Positions 25,547-35,154 of a stretch of DNA of 41,954 bases are shown in pieces. Below the pieces are notes generated by a model. That model saw only the letters and a list, made by a program, of their open reading frames with translations, was not told the origin of the DNA and made no database searches. Position numbers and translations under genes: made by a program. Source of the DNA: Bacteroidota bacterium (lineage in GTDB: Bacteria; Bacteroidota; Bacteroidia; Chitinophagales; Saprospiraceae); the NCBI GenBank assembly GCA_029561355.1, contig JAKQJD010000419.1, positions 1 through 41,954 of the forward strand. Direction: 5' to 3'. Position 1 is the first letter of the stretch, and each line of letters starts with the position of its first letter.

Positions 25547-27382
25547 ATGAAAAAGAAGAACGGGAAAAAAGCCGCCGCAACTCAGGTGCAAACGCATCAA
25601 ATGGGCGCTACCGTAACGCCGAAGGGTGTTTCGTTCCGCGTGTGGGCGCCCCACGCGCAAAGCGTTTTTGTAACCGGCGATTTCAACGACTGGAAACCCT
25701 ACGAAACCTCCATGGTACCCGAAGACGGCGGTTGCTGGGCAGTACACGTCGATACGGCAAAATCCGGCCACGAATACAAATACGTGATCGTGAACGGTGA
25801 ACAGCATCTGTACCGCAACGATCCGTATGCGCGTGCCGTGACGCACTCTGTCGGCAACAGCGTCGTGTACGACACCTCGGCGTTCGAATGGGCCAACGAT
25901 GATGCCTTTGTGATGCCGCCACACAACGAGTTGGTGATTTATGAAATGCATGTCGGCACGTTCCATAAAAAGAAGGATGCCAGCACCGGCACCTTTCTGA
26001 CGGCCATCGAACGGCTGGACTGGCTCAAATGGCTGGGTATCAATGCCGTGGAAGTGATGCCGCCTTTCGAATTTGCGGGCGATTTATCGTGGGGCTACAA
26101 CCCGGCGCATCCGTTTGCCATTGAGACGGCCTACGGCGGCCCCGACGCTTTCAAAACCTTTGTAAAAGCCTGTCACAAGCGTGGAATCGCAGTTATCCTC
26201 GACGTGGTGTACAACCACTTCGGGCCTTCCGACCTGGATTTGTGGCAATTCGACGGCTGGAGCGAAAATGGCAAGGGCGGTATTTATTTTTATAACGACT
26301 GGCGCTCGGAAACGCCCTGGGGCGATACACGCCCCGATTACGGTCGCCCGGAAGTGCGGCGCTACCTGATCGAGAACGCGCTGATGTGGCTGTCGGAATA
26401 CCGCTGCGACGGGCTCCGCATGGACATGGTGCCTTACATCCGCAACGTACATGCCGACGGTAACGCCGGTAACGACCTGGAAGCGGGTTACAACGTGATC
26501 CGGGAGATGAATGAAGCCGTTCAACACCATTTCCCCAACAAAATCACTATAGCGGAAGACATGCATACCATGCCGCAGATTACCGACGGTGTAGAAAACG
26601 GCGGCTTCGGGTACTCCGCGCAGTGGGATGCACAGTTCGTGCACCCGATGCAGGGCATTCTGAAAGCAGCCGATGACGAGCACCGGGATATGCTTGCTCT
26701 GGAAAGAGCCCTTCATTTCCGGTACGGCAACGACGTGTTTAACCGAATTATCTACACAGAATCGCATGACGAGGTAGCCAACGGCAAGGCGCGTATTGTG
26801 GAAGACATTGCGCCGGGCCAAAACGGCAATAATTACTACGCGGAAAAACGCGCTTTACTGGGACTGGCTACGGTGCTGACTGCGCCGGGTATTCCGATGT
26901 TGTTTCAGGGGCAGGCGATTCTGGAAGACAGCTGGTTCCAGGACACGGATCCTATCGACTGGTACAAGGCGAAGGACAACCATAAGTTTGCGTTAAGCGT
27001 ACGCGATTTGATCCGGTTGCGCCTCAATCTGGGTAACAACAGCAAGGGTTTGACCAGCCAGTATTCCGACACCCTGTTTCTGGACAATGAAGATAAAGTG
27101 GTGGCATTTCACCGTTACGAAAATGTGCACGGTGAAGCAGCCGGTTCGGTAGTCGTGGTGATGAACTTTAAACACACGGCGTACGAACAATACAGGATCC
27201 TGTTCCCGGAAGCAGGCCGGTGGAAACTGCTGTTCGACAGCAGTTGGGAAGGTTATTCAGACTACAATGATGACATCGACGCCATTCATACCGTCGCAGC
27301 CTCTACTTCCGAAGGTATGGCAGGAGAAGTGAATATACCGGCTTACGGGGTGCTGATTTATGCCCGGGCACAGAATTCGTAA
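25547..27382 (+). CDS. glgB: 1,4-alpha-glucan branching enzyme (GH13)
   Basis: 611 residues from the ATG at 25547 (MKKKNGKKAAATQVQ); the frame is open further upstream but without conserved sequence. An N-terminal CBM48 domain (GVSFRVWAPHAQSVFVTGDF) is followed by the GH13 barrel: DVVYNHFG, CDGLRMDMVPYIRN (nucleophile D293), ITIAEDMHTMP (acid/base E337), ESHDEVANGKAR (D408), then an all-beta C-terminal domain. It cleaves an alpha-1,4 chain and rejoins it through an alpha-1,6 bond during glycogen synthesis. It is a short form and no other glycogen gene is adjacent. Trehalohydrolase-type GH13 enzymes are the main alternative; ESHDEV with the LFQGQ motif favours branching. Confidence 0.88.
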   Translation: MKKKNGKKAAATQVQTHQMGATVTPKGVSFRVWAPHAQSVFVTGDFNDWKPYETSMVPEDGGCWAVHVDTAKSGHEYKYVIVNGEQHLYRNDPYARAVTHSVGNSVVYDTSAFEWANDDAFVMPPHNELVIYEMHVGTFHKKKDASTGTFLTAIERLDWLKWLGINAVEVMPPFEFAGDLSWGYNPAHPFAIETAYGGPDAFKTFVKACHKRGIAVILDVVYNHFGPSDLDLWQFDGWSENGKGGIYFYNDWRSETPWGDTRPDYGRPEVRRYLIENALMWLSEYRCDGLRMDMVPYIRNVHADGNAGNDLEAGYNVIREMNEAVQHHFPNKITIAEDMHTMPQITDGVENGGFGYSAQWDAQFVHPMQGILKAADDEHRDMLALERALHFRYGNDVFNRIIYTESHDEVANGKARIVEDIAPGQNGNNYYAEKRALLGLATVLTAPGIPMLFQGQAILEDSWFQDTDPIDWYKAKDNHKFALSVRDLIRLRLNLGNNSKGLTSQYSDTLFLDNEDKVVAFHRYENVHGEAAGSVVVVMNFKHTAYEQYRILFPEAGRWKLLFDSSWEGYSDYNDDIDAIHTVAASTSEGMAGEVNIPAYGVLIYARAQNS

Positions 27383-27450
27383 GGCTTAATATTAATGCGA
27401 ATCATGGGTTCGATCCCCCAAATCACCAGGAATTAATCGATTTTGCCTCT

Positions 27451-27608
27451 GGCCCAGAGGGCCAATATCTATGTAGAATGATGTGTCGCCGTATAGTTCC
27501 GGCCCAGCGGGCCGGCATCTTGTCGGAAAAGGAAATTAGATAGCGGCCCGCTGGGCCGCTTACCATCCGCATATTCGTTTTTCTACAAAGATATTGACCC
27601 TCCGGGCC
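27451..27608. repeat. REP/MITE-like repeat with terminal inverted repeats
   Basis: 27451-27478 and 27581-27608 are inverted copies (25 of 28 positions). The right arm begins TTCTACAAAGATATTG and ends CCCTCCGGGCC. The interior holds two more GC palindromes (GGCCCAGCGGGCC and GCGGCCCGCTGGGCCGC). A related partial copy lies at 4590-4660. It overlaps the open frame upstream of the DUF1579 gene, which argues that that gene starts after 27608. Confidence 0.8.
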
Positions 27609-27638
27609 ATAGGTCACAACATGAGTTTATTCATAAAA

Positions 27639-28094
27639 ATGGCTAAGAAAAAATCATCGCTCCCATCAGGCAGGCAACTTAAAAAACTGCATTTTCTTAT
27701 CGGCAAATGGCATACGACCGGCAAGATTTTGCAAGGCGCTCCCGGCTCCTCCAATGAAATCAGGGGAATGGATACCTATGAATGGATTCCAGGAGGTTTT
27801 TTTATCCTTCATCGGGTAGACGTTTTTATGGGAAAAGAAAGAACCGAGTCCGTTGAAATCATTGGGTATGATGAGGGCCGAAAATCCTATTTCATGCATT
27901 CCTTTGACAATCAGGGCAATGCAACTACTATGTACGCCGTCCTGGAAAAACCGGGCGTTTTAAAACTGGAGGATAAAACGATGCGGTCGATCCTTACAGT
28001 CAGCAAAGACGGGAATGCAATGGTTGCAAAATGGGAACTATTGGATAATGGAAAATCGTGGGCGCCCTGGATGCATCTTGAATTTAATAAATAA
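27639..28094 (+). CDS. DUF1579-family protein
   Basis: 151 residues from ATG 27639 (MAKKKSSLPSGRQLKKLHFL); an ATG at 27621 is also possible, while earlier starts fall in the repeat. LKKLHFLIGKWHTTGKI, DTYEWIPGGFFILHRVDVFM, VEIIGYDEGRKSYFMHSFD and WELLDNGKSWAPWMHLEF fit the DUF1579 lipocalin-like barrel. The family's biochemical role is unknown. No signal peptide. Confidence 0.85.
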   Translation: MAKKKSSLPSGRQLKKLHFLIGKWHTTGKILQGAPGSSNEIRGMDTYEWIPGGFFILHRVDVFMGKERTESVEIIGYDEGRKSYFMHSFDNQGNATTMYAVLEKPGVLKLEDKTMRSILTVSKDGNAMVAKWELLDNGKSWAPWMHLEFNK

Positions 28095-28283
28095 GACTTG
28101 ATTGATAAAACCGGAACCAACAAGACGGCAATTAAAACGGATTGCTAACATTAGATTTGACAAACAATTACTTACAAATAAATAAAATACGCATAAAAAA
28201 ACACGGAGTTGTCGTTTCGCTGCAGATATCCTGCCTATACTTGTATTCCCAAATCGCCAGGCGAACTCTTAATCCGTTGTTCC

Positions 28284-30218
28284 ATGTCCATACTTTTCCC
28301 TCTTGCAAACAGAACAGCCGGCATCCTGGCTGCTATCCTCTTTTTCCTCATACAAACCGGCTATGCCCAGGGCGATGACCCCTGTTCAGCCACGCTGACC
28401 AACCCTGTCGACGGCACCACGTGTACGCCGCAGTACTACTCCCTGGCAGGCATGACCAGTACGTCTTCCGCACTTGCCCCGAATCCGACCTGTGCCGGTT
28501 TTGACCCGGGCATTACACCCGATGGATGGCTGAAATTCACGATCAGCACTTCGAAAAATATCGTGATCACGACCACCGCCGGCAGCATCTACGACGGTGG
28601 AATGGAACTCTACCGGCAAAGCGGCGGCAGTTGCAGTACCCTCACTTCCGTTCTTTGCGACGACGACGGCGATCCCGGCCCCGGCTTTATGCCCGCAATG
28701 AATCTCCTGAATGTCGCTCCCGGCACCTATTACCTGCGTTACTGGGATTTTGAAGACACGCCGGGCGATATGTACATCTGCATAGCAACCACGGATACCG
28801 GCGACGACCCCTGCTCCGCCAAAAATATTACACCGGTTACCGGCACGGGTTGTACGCCGCAATACTATTCGCTGGCAGACCTGACCAGTACGTCTTCCTC
28901 ACTCGCCTCGAACCCAACCTGTGCCGGTTTCGATCCGGGCATTACGCCGGATGGCTGGTTGAAATTTACAACCACCGCTCCGCAGGACATTTTTATCACC
29001 AGCACGGCGGGAAGTATTTATGACGGCGGGATGGAACTGTACCGGCAAAACGGCAGCGATTGTACCAGCCTGACCTCCATTATCTGCGACGACGACAGCG
29101 ATCCGGGTCAAGGGTTTATGCCGCAAATTAGTCTTGGCAATATGCCGGCAGGTACTTACTACGTTCGTTTCTGGGATTTTGAGAACACACAAGGCGACCT
29201 GAATATTTGCGTCGCCACCATCACGCCGGCGCCCATTAATGACGAATGCAACCAGGCTATTTCGATTTCCAATGCGCAGGGACAGTTTGTCAATCCGGGC
29301 ACGCAGTATTCCGGCCTTGCCACGGAGTCGCTGGAGGCCGTTTCCTGTAATGGTAAAACCTCTAACACCGCCAGGGATGTGTGGTACTCGTTCCAGACAG
29401 ATGCCAATGGCGGGAATATTGCTATTACGGTCACGCCCGTCGGTAATGTGGACGTAGTGGTGGAGGGCTTTTACATTGCCGGTAATTGCATCGGACCTTA
29501 CGCGTGTGCGGACGCCAATTCCGGTGGCGCCGAAACGCTTCAAATGAACAACCTGACGGTGCAAGGCCCGGGAGAAGCGGAAAACACCGCCGTTTATAAT
29601 TTCCGCGTATACCGTTATAATATTTCGACCCCGTTTTCTTTCAATATCAGCGTAACGGGTACGGCGCTGCCACTCGAACTACGTTCATTTACCGGAACAG
29701 CAGAGGCCACGGCAAACGTACTGAACTGGGAAACCAGCAGCGAGCGAAACGTACAGTTTCATATCGTAGAACGCTCGGCAGATGGCCTGCACTGGCTGGA
29801 AGCAGGGCGCAGAAGCGGGCAGGTTTATTCCACGTCTTTAACGAAATATACCGTAGAGGACCGGTTGCCGCCGGCCAGCGCCTATTACCGCCTGCGTTCA
29901 CTGGATTTAGACGGACAGGAGCATTTGTCCAACAGCATTTTACTGACCCGAAAGGATGCTTCTTTCCGGATTTTACGCCTGTTTCCTGCTCCGGCCAGCG
30001 ATTTGGTGACCTTACAGTTTCAAACAATACAGGAAGAAATCCTGCATTTACAGATACTGGATATGACCGGCCGGATACTTCGTTCGGAAACGGTAGAAGC
30101 CGGCCGCGATATTCAGGAAATGACCTTGTCCGTGCAGGATTTGCAGTCAGGAATGTATATGGTAACTTTGCAGAATAGCGTGGGCATTTCCAGGATGTTC
30201 CGTTTTGTGAAAGCATAG
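28284..30218 (+). CDS. Secreted repeat protein with pre-peptidase-like domains and T9SS type A tail
   Basis: 644 residues. The start at 28284 gives a signal peptide (LANRTAGILAAILFFLIQTG...AQ). Two near-identical domains of about 145 residues follow (TCTPQYYSLAGMTSTSSALA, GFDPGITPDGWLKFTI, GSIYDGGMELYRQ, GTYYLRYWDFEDTPGD, each with CDDD), then a third related domain (NDECNQAISISNAQGQF, ARDVWYSFQTDANGG) and an LELRSFTG segment leading to a C-terminal type A sorting domain (GMYMVTLQNSVGISRMFRFV). Resembles pre-peptidase C-terminal/Ig-like binding domains; no catalytic domain is visible, so it is probably a surface adhesin or binding protein. Ends 27 bp before the DKNYY gene. Confidence 0.88.
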   Translation: MSILFPLANRTAGILAAILFFLIQTGYAQGDDPCSATLTNPVDGTTCTPQYYSLAGMTSTSSALAPNPTCAGFDPGITPDGWLKFTISTSKNIVITTTAGSIYDGGMELYRQSGGSCSTLTSVLCDDDGDPGPGFMPAMNLLNVAPGTYYLRYWDFEDTPGDMYICIATTDTGDDPCSAKNITPVTGTGCTPQYYSLADLTSTSSSLASNPTCAGFDPGITPDGWLKFTTTAPQDIFITSTAGSIYDGGMELYRQNGSDCTSLTSIICDDDSDPGQGFMPQISLGNMPAGTYYVRFWDFENTQGDLNICVATITPAPINDECNQAISISNAQGQFVNPGTQYSGLATESLEAVSCNGKTSNTARDVWYSFQTDANGGNIAITVTPVGNVDVVVEGFYIAGNCIGPYACADANSGGAETLQMNNLTVQGPGEAENTAVYNFRVYRYNISTPFSFNISVTGTALPLELRSFTGTAEATANVLNWETSSERNVQFHIVERSADGLHWLEAGRRSGQVYSTSLTKYTVEDRLPPASAYYRLRSLDLDGQEHLSNSILLTRKDASFRILRLFPAPASDLVTLQFQTIQEEILHLQILDMTGRILRSETVEAGRDIQEMTLSVQDLQSGMYMVTLQNSVGISRMFRFVKA

Positions 30219-30245
30219 GTTTCAACTTATCGTCCAACTAGCATC

Positions 30246-31394
30246 ATGCTGAAATTCATTGCCGATTTATTCGGTTTCATTTCTTTCTTGTTCAGGCTGA
30301 TTTTCAAATTTTTCAAATTCGTTTTAATGCTTACCGGCGTTATTTCCATGAGCCGTTGCGGTGGCTCGGGTTATCAGCAGGATGGCGATAAAGTATTGTT
30401 CGACGGGAAAGAAGTGGGCAAAAACGTAAAGATTTTAAACGACGTCTTCGCCAAGGACGACTCTGCCGCTTATTATAAAAGATACAGCATCAGCGGGGCA
30501 GATCTGTCCACTTTTATCGCCGTGGACAAGCACTACGCGAAAGATAAAAACACCGTTTATTATTGCGACGAGTACCGGGAAGGTGTGAATTATTATTTAA
30601 CCAAACGCAGCAACATCTTTGTTGTAGCGCATGCCCAACCTGCATCGTTCGTCAGTCTGGGCAATGGATACACCGGTTATGCGAAGGACAGTGCGCGCGG
30701 TTATTACAAGGGAGACGGATTTGCCGTTCAGGACCCTGCCACCCTGGAAATCATCGATGGTTATTTTTTAAAAGACAAGTATCAGGTGTATCACGGGAAG
30801 GTCCCTGTTAAAGGCAGCGATCCTGGAAGTTTTCAGATTCTGAACGAAAGTTATGCACGGGATACGAACCAGGTTTATTTTTATAATTATCCCAATGAAG
30901 GCGGAGTAATCGTACTTCCCGCGGAGAGCCGGTCTTTCAGTTTGCTGGAATATCCTTATTCCCAAGATGCGTCTTTCGTTTTTTATGTAAATGCCAAAAT
31001 GCCGGGCGTGGAATCCGCCAGTTTTTCGATTTTGGGGAACAATTATTCCAAAGATAAATCCAGTGTGTTTTTCGAAAACAAAAAAATAAAAGGTGCGGAT
31101 GCCGGCAGTTTTACAGTGCTGCCGGGATATGAAAACACGACGCAGGTGTTGTATTTCGCCCGGGATAATTCCCACGTTTTCTGGGAGGACAAAATCGTTG
31201 CCGGGGCTGATCCTGCTACTTTTAAAGCGATAGATTTCGGTTACGGTACCGATAAAAACCACGTTTATTATCAAACCGCTGTGGTAAAAGGCGCTGATCC
31301 GCAGAGTTTCAAGACGTATCCGCACGGCGTGGGCAATGCCGATTCCGAGGATAAAAATAACAGATTTAGCGAAGGCAAAAAAGCGGAGGAATAA
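30246..31394 (+). CDS. DKNYY-repeat protein
   Basis: 382 residues. An N-terminal hydrophobic stretch (FGFISFLFRLIFKFFKFVLM) acts as a membrane anchor or uncleaved signal; a Cys in SMSRCGGSG could be a lipobox-like site. The rest is built of repeats with the DKNxVYY theme: YAKDKNTVYYCDEY, LKDKYQVYHGKVPVKGSDP, YARDTNQVYFYNY, YSKDKSSVFFENKKIKGADA, YGTDKNHVYYQTAVVKGADP. This matches the DKNYY family, whose function is unknown. It follows the T9SS protein by 27 bp and may share its transcript. A perfect palindrome lies 4 bp after its stop. Confidence 0.88.
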   Translation: MLKFIADLFGFISFLFRLIFKFFKFVLMLTGVISMSRCGGSGYQQDGDKVLFDGKEVGKNVKILNDVFAKDDSAAYYKRYSISGADLSTFIAVDKHYAKDKNTVYYCDEYREGVNYYLTKRSNIFVVAHAQPASFVSLGNGYTGYAKDSARGYYKGDGFAVQDPATLEIIDGYFLKDKYQVYHGKVPVKGSDPGSFQILNESYARDTNQVYFYNYPNEGGVIVLPAESRSFSLLEYPYSQDASFVFYVNAKMPGVESASFSILGNNYSKDKSSVFFENKKIKGADAGSFTVLPGYENTTQVLYFARDNSHVFWEDKIVAGADPATFKAIDFGYGTDKNHVYYQTAVVKGADPQSFKTYPHGVGNADSEDKNNRFSEGKKAEE

Positions 31395-31398
31395 TCTG

Positions 31399-31491
31399 TA
31401 ATGGCTATCCGGTTTCAGGAACCTTTTAAGTCATCGGATGACTCAGAGTCATCCGATGACTTAAAAGGTTCCTGAAACCGGATAGCCATTA
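31399..31491. repeat. Perfect 93-bp palindrome
   Basis: Two exact 46-bp arms around a single central A (31445). The left arm runs TAATGGCTATCCGG...AAGTCATCGGATGACTC. The arms contain smaller palindromes (AGTCATCGGATGACT). It begins 4 bp after the DKNYY stop codon, so RNA from either strand would form an extreme hairpin. It could act as a bidirectional terminator, but there is no T-tract after the stem. Confidence 0.95.
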
Positions 31492-31600
31492 ATCTGTTTA
31501 CCCCCGGTCTATGTGCGTCGGGTATAAAAACAACCCCGCTCCAAAATACAAAACATTGCTACGTTTGAGGAGATTGTTTTCCATTTCAATACTTCTTCAA

Positions 31601-34600
31601 ATGAACAAACTTGGCTGTTTATTTCTCTTTCTTCTATCTACCGGACTGTTAAACGCCCAGTCCCGCGTCCGTCAAAATTTCGACCGCGACTGGAAATTCA
31701 GTTTCGGCCACGCCCACAACGCCGAAAAGGATTTTAACTACGGCCTGGAAACGGTCTTTTCAAAATCCGGCGGCGCCTGGAACACCGTCATCGAGCCGCG
31801 TTTCAAGGACAGTTTGTGGCGCTCGCTCAACCTGCCGCACGACTGGGCGGTCGAGCTGCCGTTTGTCAACGATCCCGCCTTCAACGTCATGGCGCACGGC
31901 TACAAACCGCTCGGCGGCAACTACCCGACAACGAGTATAGGCTGGTACCGCAAACATTTTACGATAGCCAAAACAGAAGAAGGCAAACGGTTTCAGGTAC
32001 AGTTCGACGGTGTTTTCCGCGATGCGGAGTTCTGGATCAACGGGTTTTACCTGGGCAACAACAAAAGCGGCTACATCGGCGCTGCGTACGACCTTACTGA
32101 CTTCCTGCGCTTCGGGGCGGATAACGTGTTGGTTGTCAGGGTCAATGCCACACAATACGAAGGCTGGTTTTATGAAGGCGCAGGCATTTACCGGCATGTA
32201 TGGCTGGATTCGTTTGACGACGCACACATTGCGAACGACGGCATTTTTGCTTTTTCAAAAATAGAGGGAAAAAACGCGACGCTCACCGTTGAAACGGAAC
32301 TGCTCAATGAAGGCGATGCGGCAACTGCACTGACAACGGAAGTGGTGCTGTACGATCGGAACGGTAGTATGGTCGCACAATCGCCCGTCCAAAACATCAG
32401 GCTGGACATCAATAAATCCGGCACAACACGCCATATAGTCAACTTCGCCAACCCTCGCCTCTGGAATCTGGAGGATCCGTATCTGTACCGCATTCAGGTA
32501 AATTTGAAAAAGGCAGGTAAAACAGTGGACCGTCAAACGCTCAAATTCGGGTTCCGGAAAGTAGAGATCAAACCCGACGGCCTGTTTTTGAACGGTAAAA
32601 AATTGAAAATTCTGGGTGTCAACTGCCACCAGGATCATGCGGGCGTCGGTAGTGCCTTGCCCGATTACCTGCAATACTACCGTATCAAACTGCTCAAAAA
32701 CCTCGGCGTCAATGCCTACCGCACCAGCCACCATCCGCCGACCCCGGAGCTGCTCGATGCCTGCGACAGCCTGGGTATGCTGGTCATGGACGAGACGCGG
32801 CTGCTCAACAGCGGCCCCGAGTACATGGACCAGTTCGTGCGCCTGCTAAAACGTGACCGCAGCCGCACCAGCGTGTTCATGTGGTCCATCGGCAACGAAG
32901 AAGGCTGGATTCATACCACGCCTACGGGCAAAAACATCGCCGAAACCTTCCTGAAAAAACAGCACGAACTCGACCCCACGCGTACCGCCACCTATGCCGC
33001 CGACCTGGCCAATGTGTACAACGGCGTCAACGAAGTGATTCCCGTGCGCAGTTTCAATTACCGGCAATTTGCCGTGGCCGATTACCACCGCGACCACCCA
33101 AATCAGCCCATTATCGGCACAGAGATGGGCAGCACCGTGACCACGCGTGGGATTTATGAAAAGGATACAATCAGGGCTTACGTACCTGATCAGGACATCA
33201 CGGCGCCCTGGTGGGCCAGCACGGCCGAAACCTGGTGGACCCTGGCGGCGGACAACGATTTCTGGCTCGGTGGATTCGTATGGACCGGGCTGGATTACCG
33301 CGGAGAACCGACGCCCTACATCTGGCCGAATGTCAACTCGCATTTCGGCATTATGGATATGTGCGGTTTCCCGAAAAACATTTATTACTACTATCAATCC
33401 TGGTGGACGAACAAGGATATCCTGCACATTTCGCCGCACTGGAACTGGCGGGGAAAACGGGGCCAGCCCATCGACGTCTGGGTCAATTCCAATGCGCAGG
33501 AAGTGGAGTTGTTTTTGAATGGAACCAGCCAGGGCAAAAAAACGATGCCCCGCAACGGGCACCTGAACTGGTCGGTCATTTATCAGCCCGGCAAACTAGA
33601 AGCGGTAGGCTACAAAGCAGGTAAGATCCTGAAAGCAAAAGTAGAAACCACGGGCGTACCGACCGAAATTGTGCTCACACCATACAAAACGACTATCCTG
33701 GCGGACGGGCAGGATGTGTCCGTGATGAATGTCACCGTGCTCGACAGCGAAGGGCGGGAAGTGCCCGACGCCAGCAATATGATCCAGTTTGTGATAGAAG
33801 GCGACGCGCGGATCATCGGCGTCGGCAATGGCGATCCTTCCAGCCACGAACCCGACAAATGCGCCGACGGCGCCTGGCAGCGCAGTCTGTTCAACGGCAA
33901 ATGCCAGGTGCTGGTGCAGGCGGGTTCCAAACCGGATAAAATTCATTTTGAAGCGCGTTCGCCCAACCTGTGGGCAGGCGCTACCGACATTCACACTGTC
34001 AGCACGGCCAGTCTCGCCGGCGTTACGATCGACCCGAAATACATCCTGAAAGGAGAAGCCGCCAAACCCCGGAAAGTGGACAAAATGATCGGCGCTGATA
34101 TTTCCTTTTTGCCCGAACTGGAAGCGCGGGGATTGAAATTCAAGGACAACGGCACGGAAAAAGACGCCATCGAGATCCTGAAAATGCACGGGTTCAACTA
34201 CGTACGGCTGCGCATTTTCAACGACCCAGCACAGGAAAAAGGCTACGCGCCTCAAAAAGGTTTTTGCGACCTCGAACACACCAAAGCCATGGCAAAACGC
34301 GTGAAAGCATCCGGCATGAAACTGCTGCTGGACTTTCATTACAGCGATTACTGGGCCGATCCCGGCAAACAATTCAAACCGAAAGCATGGGAAGGACTCG
34401 ATTTTGTAAACCTTAAAAAAGCGCTGTACGACTATACGTTTAAGGTGATCAGCGAATTAAAGGCGCAGGGCACTTCGCCCGATATGGTGCAGATCGGCAA
34501 TGAAATCAACCACGGCATCGTCTGGCCTGAAGGCGCGGTCAGTAACCTCGACAGCCTGGCCCAACTGCTTTGCGCGGGCACCGCTGCCACGAAAGCCGCT

Positions 34601-34990
34601 GATCCGAACATCGTCCTGATGCTGCACGTGGCGCTGGGCGGCCAGAACGACGAGTCCGTGTTTTTTATCGAAAACATGATCCGGCGCGGCGTTCATTTCG
34701 ACGTCATAGGCGAGTCGTACTACCCGAAATGGCACGGCACGCTGGACGATCTGCGCGACAACCTCCACGACCTCGTCCGGCGCTTCGACAAAGACGTGAT
34801 CGTCGTGGAGTATTCCGCCAGAAAAGAGGAAGTCCACAACATTGCGTTCGATTTACCCGGAGGAAAGGGAAAAGGCACCTGTATCTGGGAACCGCTGAAT
34901 ACCTGGGAATCGGTATTCGACCGGGAAGGGAAATCGAATGATTTTTTGAAGATGTATGATGAATTTAGGGCGCGGTATTTGGATAGGTAG
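31601..34990 (+). CDS. GH2 beta-galactosidase - GH53 endo-beta-1,4-galactanase fusion
   Basis: 1129 residues from ATG 31601, which opens a signal peptide (MNKLGCLFLFLLSTGLLNAQ). The first ~730 residues are a full GH2 enzyme: sugar-binding domain (WRSLNLPHDWAVELPF, GWYRKHFTI), Ig-like domain, catalytic barrel with MWSIGNEEG (acid/base E433) and PIIGTEMGST (nucleophile E508), then DUF4982 and GH2 C5-type domains (VWVNSNAQEVELFLNGTSQG, TILADGQDVSVMNVTVLDSE). From about residue 825 a GH53 domain follows (IGADISFLPELEARGLKF, LLLDFHYSDYWADPGKQ, MVQIGNEINHGIVWPEG with E968, VVEYSARKE with E1070). The domains suggest endo-cutting of beta-1,4-galactan and trimming of the products by one secreted protein. 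No T9SS tail; probably periplasmic. Confidence 0.93.
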   Translation: MNKLGCLFLFLLSTGLLNAQSRVRQNFDRDWKFSFGHAHNAEKDFNYGLETVFSKSGGAWNTVIEPRFKDSLWRSLNLPHDWAVELPFVNDPAFNVMAHGYKPLGGNYPTTSIGWYRKHFTIAKTEEGKRFQVQFDGVFRDAEFWINGFYLGNNKSGYIGAAYDLTDFLRFGADNVLVVRVNATQYEGWFYEGAGIYRHVWLDSFDDAHIANDGIFAFSKIEGKNATLTVETELLNEGDAATALTTEVVLYDRNGSMVAQSPVQNIRLDINKSGTTRHIVNFANPRLWNLEDPYLYRIQVNLKKAGKTVDRQTLKFGFRKVEIKPDGLFLNGKKLKILGVNCHQDHAGVGSALPDYLQYYRIKLLKNLGVNAYRTSHHPPTPELLDACDSLGMLVMDETRLLNSGPEYMDQFVRLLKRDRSRTSVFMWSIGNEEGWIHTTPTGKNIAETFLKKQHELDPTRTATYAADLANVYNGVNEVIPVRSFNYRQFAVADYHRDHPNQPIIGTEMGSTVTTRGIYEKDTIRAYVPDQDITAPWWASTAETWWTLAADNDFWLGGFVWTGLDYRGEPTPYIWPNVNSHFGIMDMCGFPKNIYYYYQSWWTNKDILHISPHWNWRGKRGQPIDVWVNSNAQEVELFLNGTSQGKKTMPRNGHLNWSVIYQPGKLEAVGYKAGKILKAKVETTGVPTEIVLTPYKTTILADGQDVSVMNVTVLDSEGREVPDASNMIQFVIEGDARIIGVGNGDPSSHEPDKCADGAWQRSLFNGKCQVLVQAGSKPDKIHFEARSPNLWAGATDIHTVSTASLAGVTIDPKYILKGEAAKPRKVDKMIGADISFLPELEARGLKFKDNGTEKDAIEILKMHGFNYVRLRIFNDPAQEKGYAPQKGFCDLEHTKAMAKRVKASGMKLLLDFHYSDYWADPGKQFKPKAWEGLDFVNLKKALYDYTFKVISELKAQGTSPDMVQIGNEINHGIVWPEGAVSNLDSLAQLLCAGTAATKAADPNIVLMLHVALGGQNDESVFFIENMIRRGVHFDVIGESYYPKWHGTLDDLRDNLHDLVRRFDKDVIVVEYSARKEEVHNIAFDLPGGKGKGTCIWEPLNTWESVFDREGKSNDFLKMYDEFRARYLDR

Positions 34991-35154
34991 GGGTGTTGGG
35001 GGGTGTGGTTTTCTTGTAAAAGCAGGCTGGATGATTTGAGACACATTCAATACAACTTTACTAAATAATTACTCCTTCGTTTCCTATTCAGTATTTTTCC
35101 TATATTAGAGCCTTAAAATCAGTTGAATGCTATTAGTTATCTAATATAATTAAA

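Noticed and set aside
31511..34990. Start of the GH2-GH53 enzyme at 31511
   Set aside because: The first 30 codons overlap no conserved sequence, while the ATG at 31601 opens a typical signal peptide.
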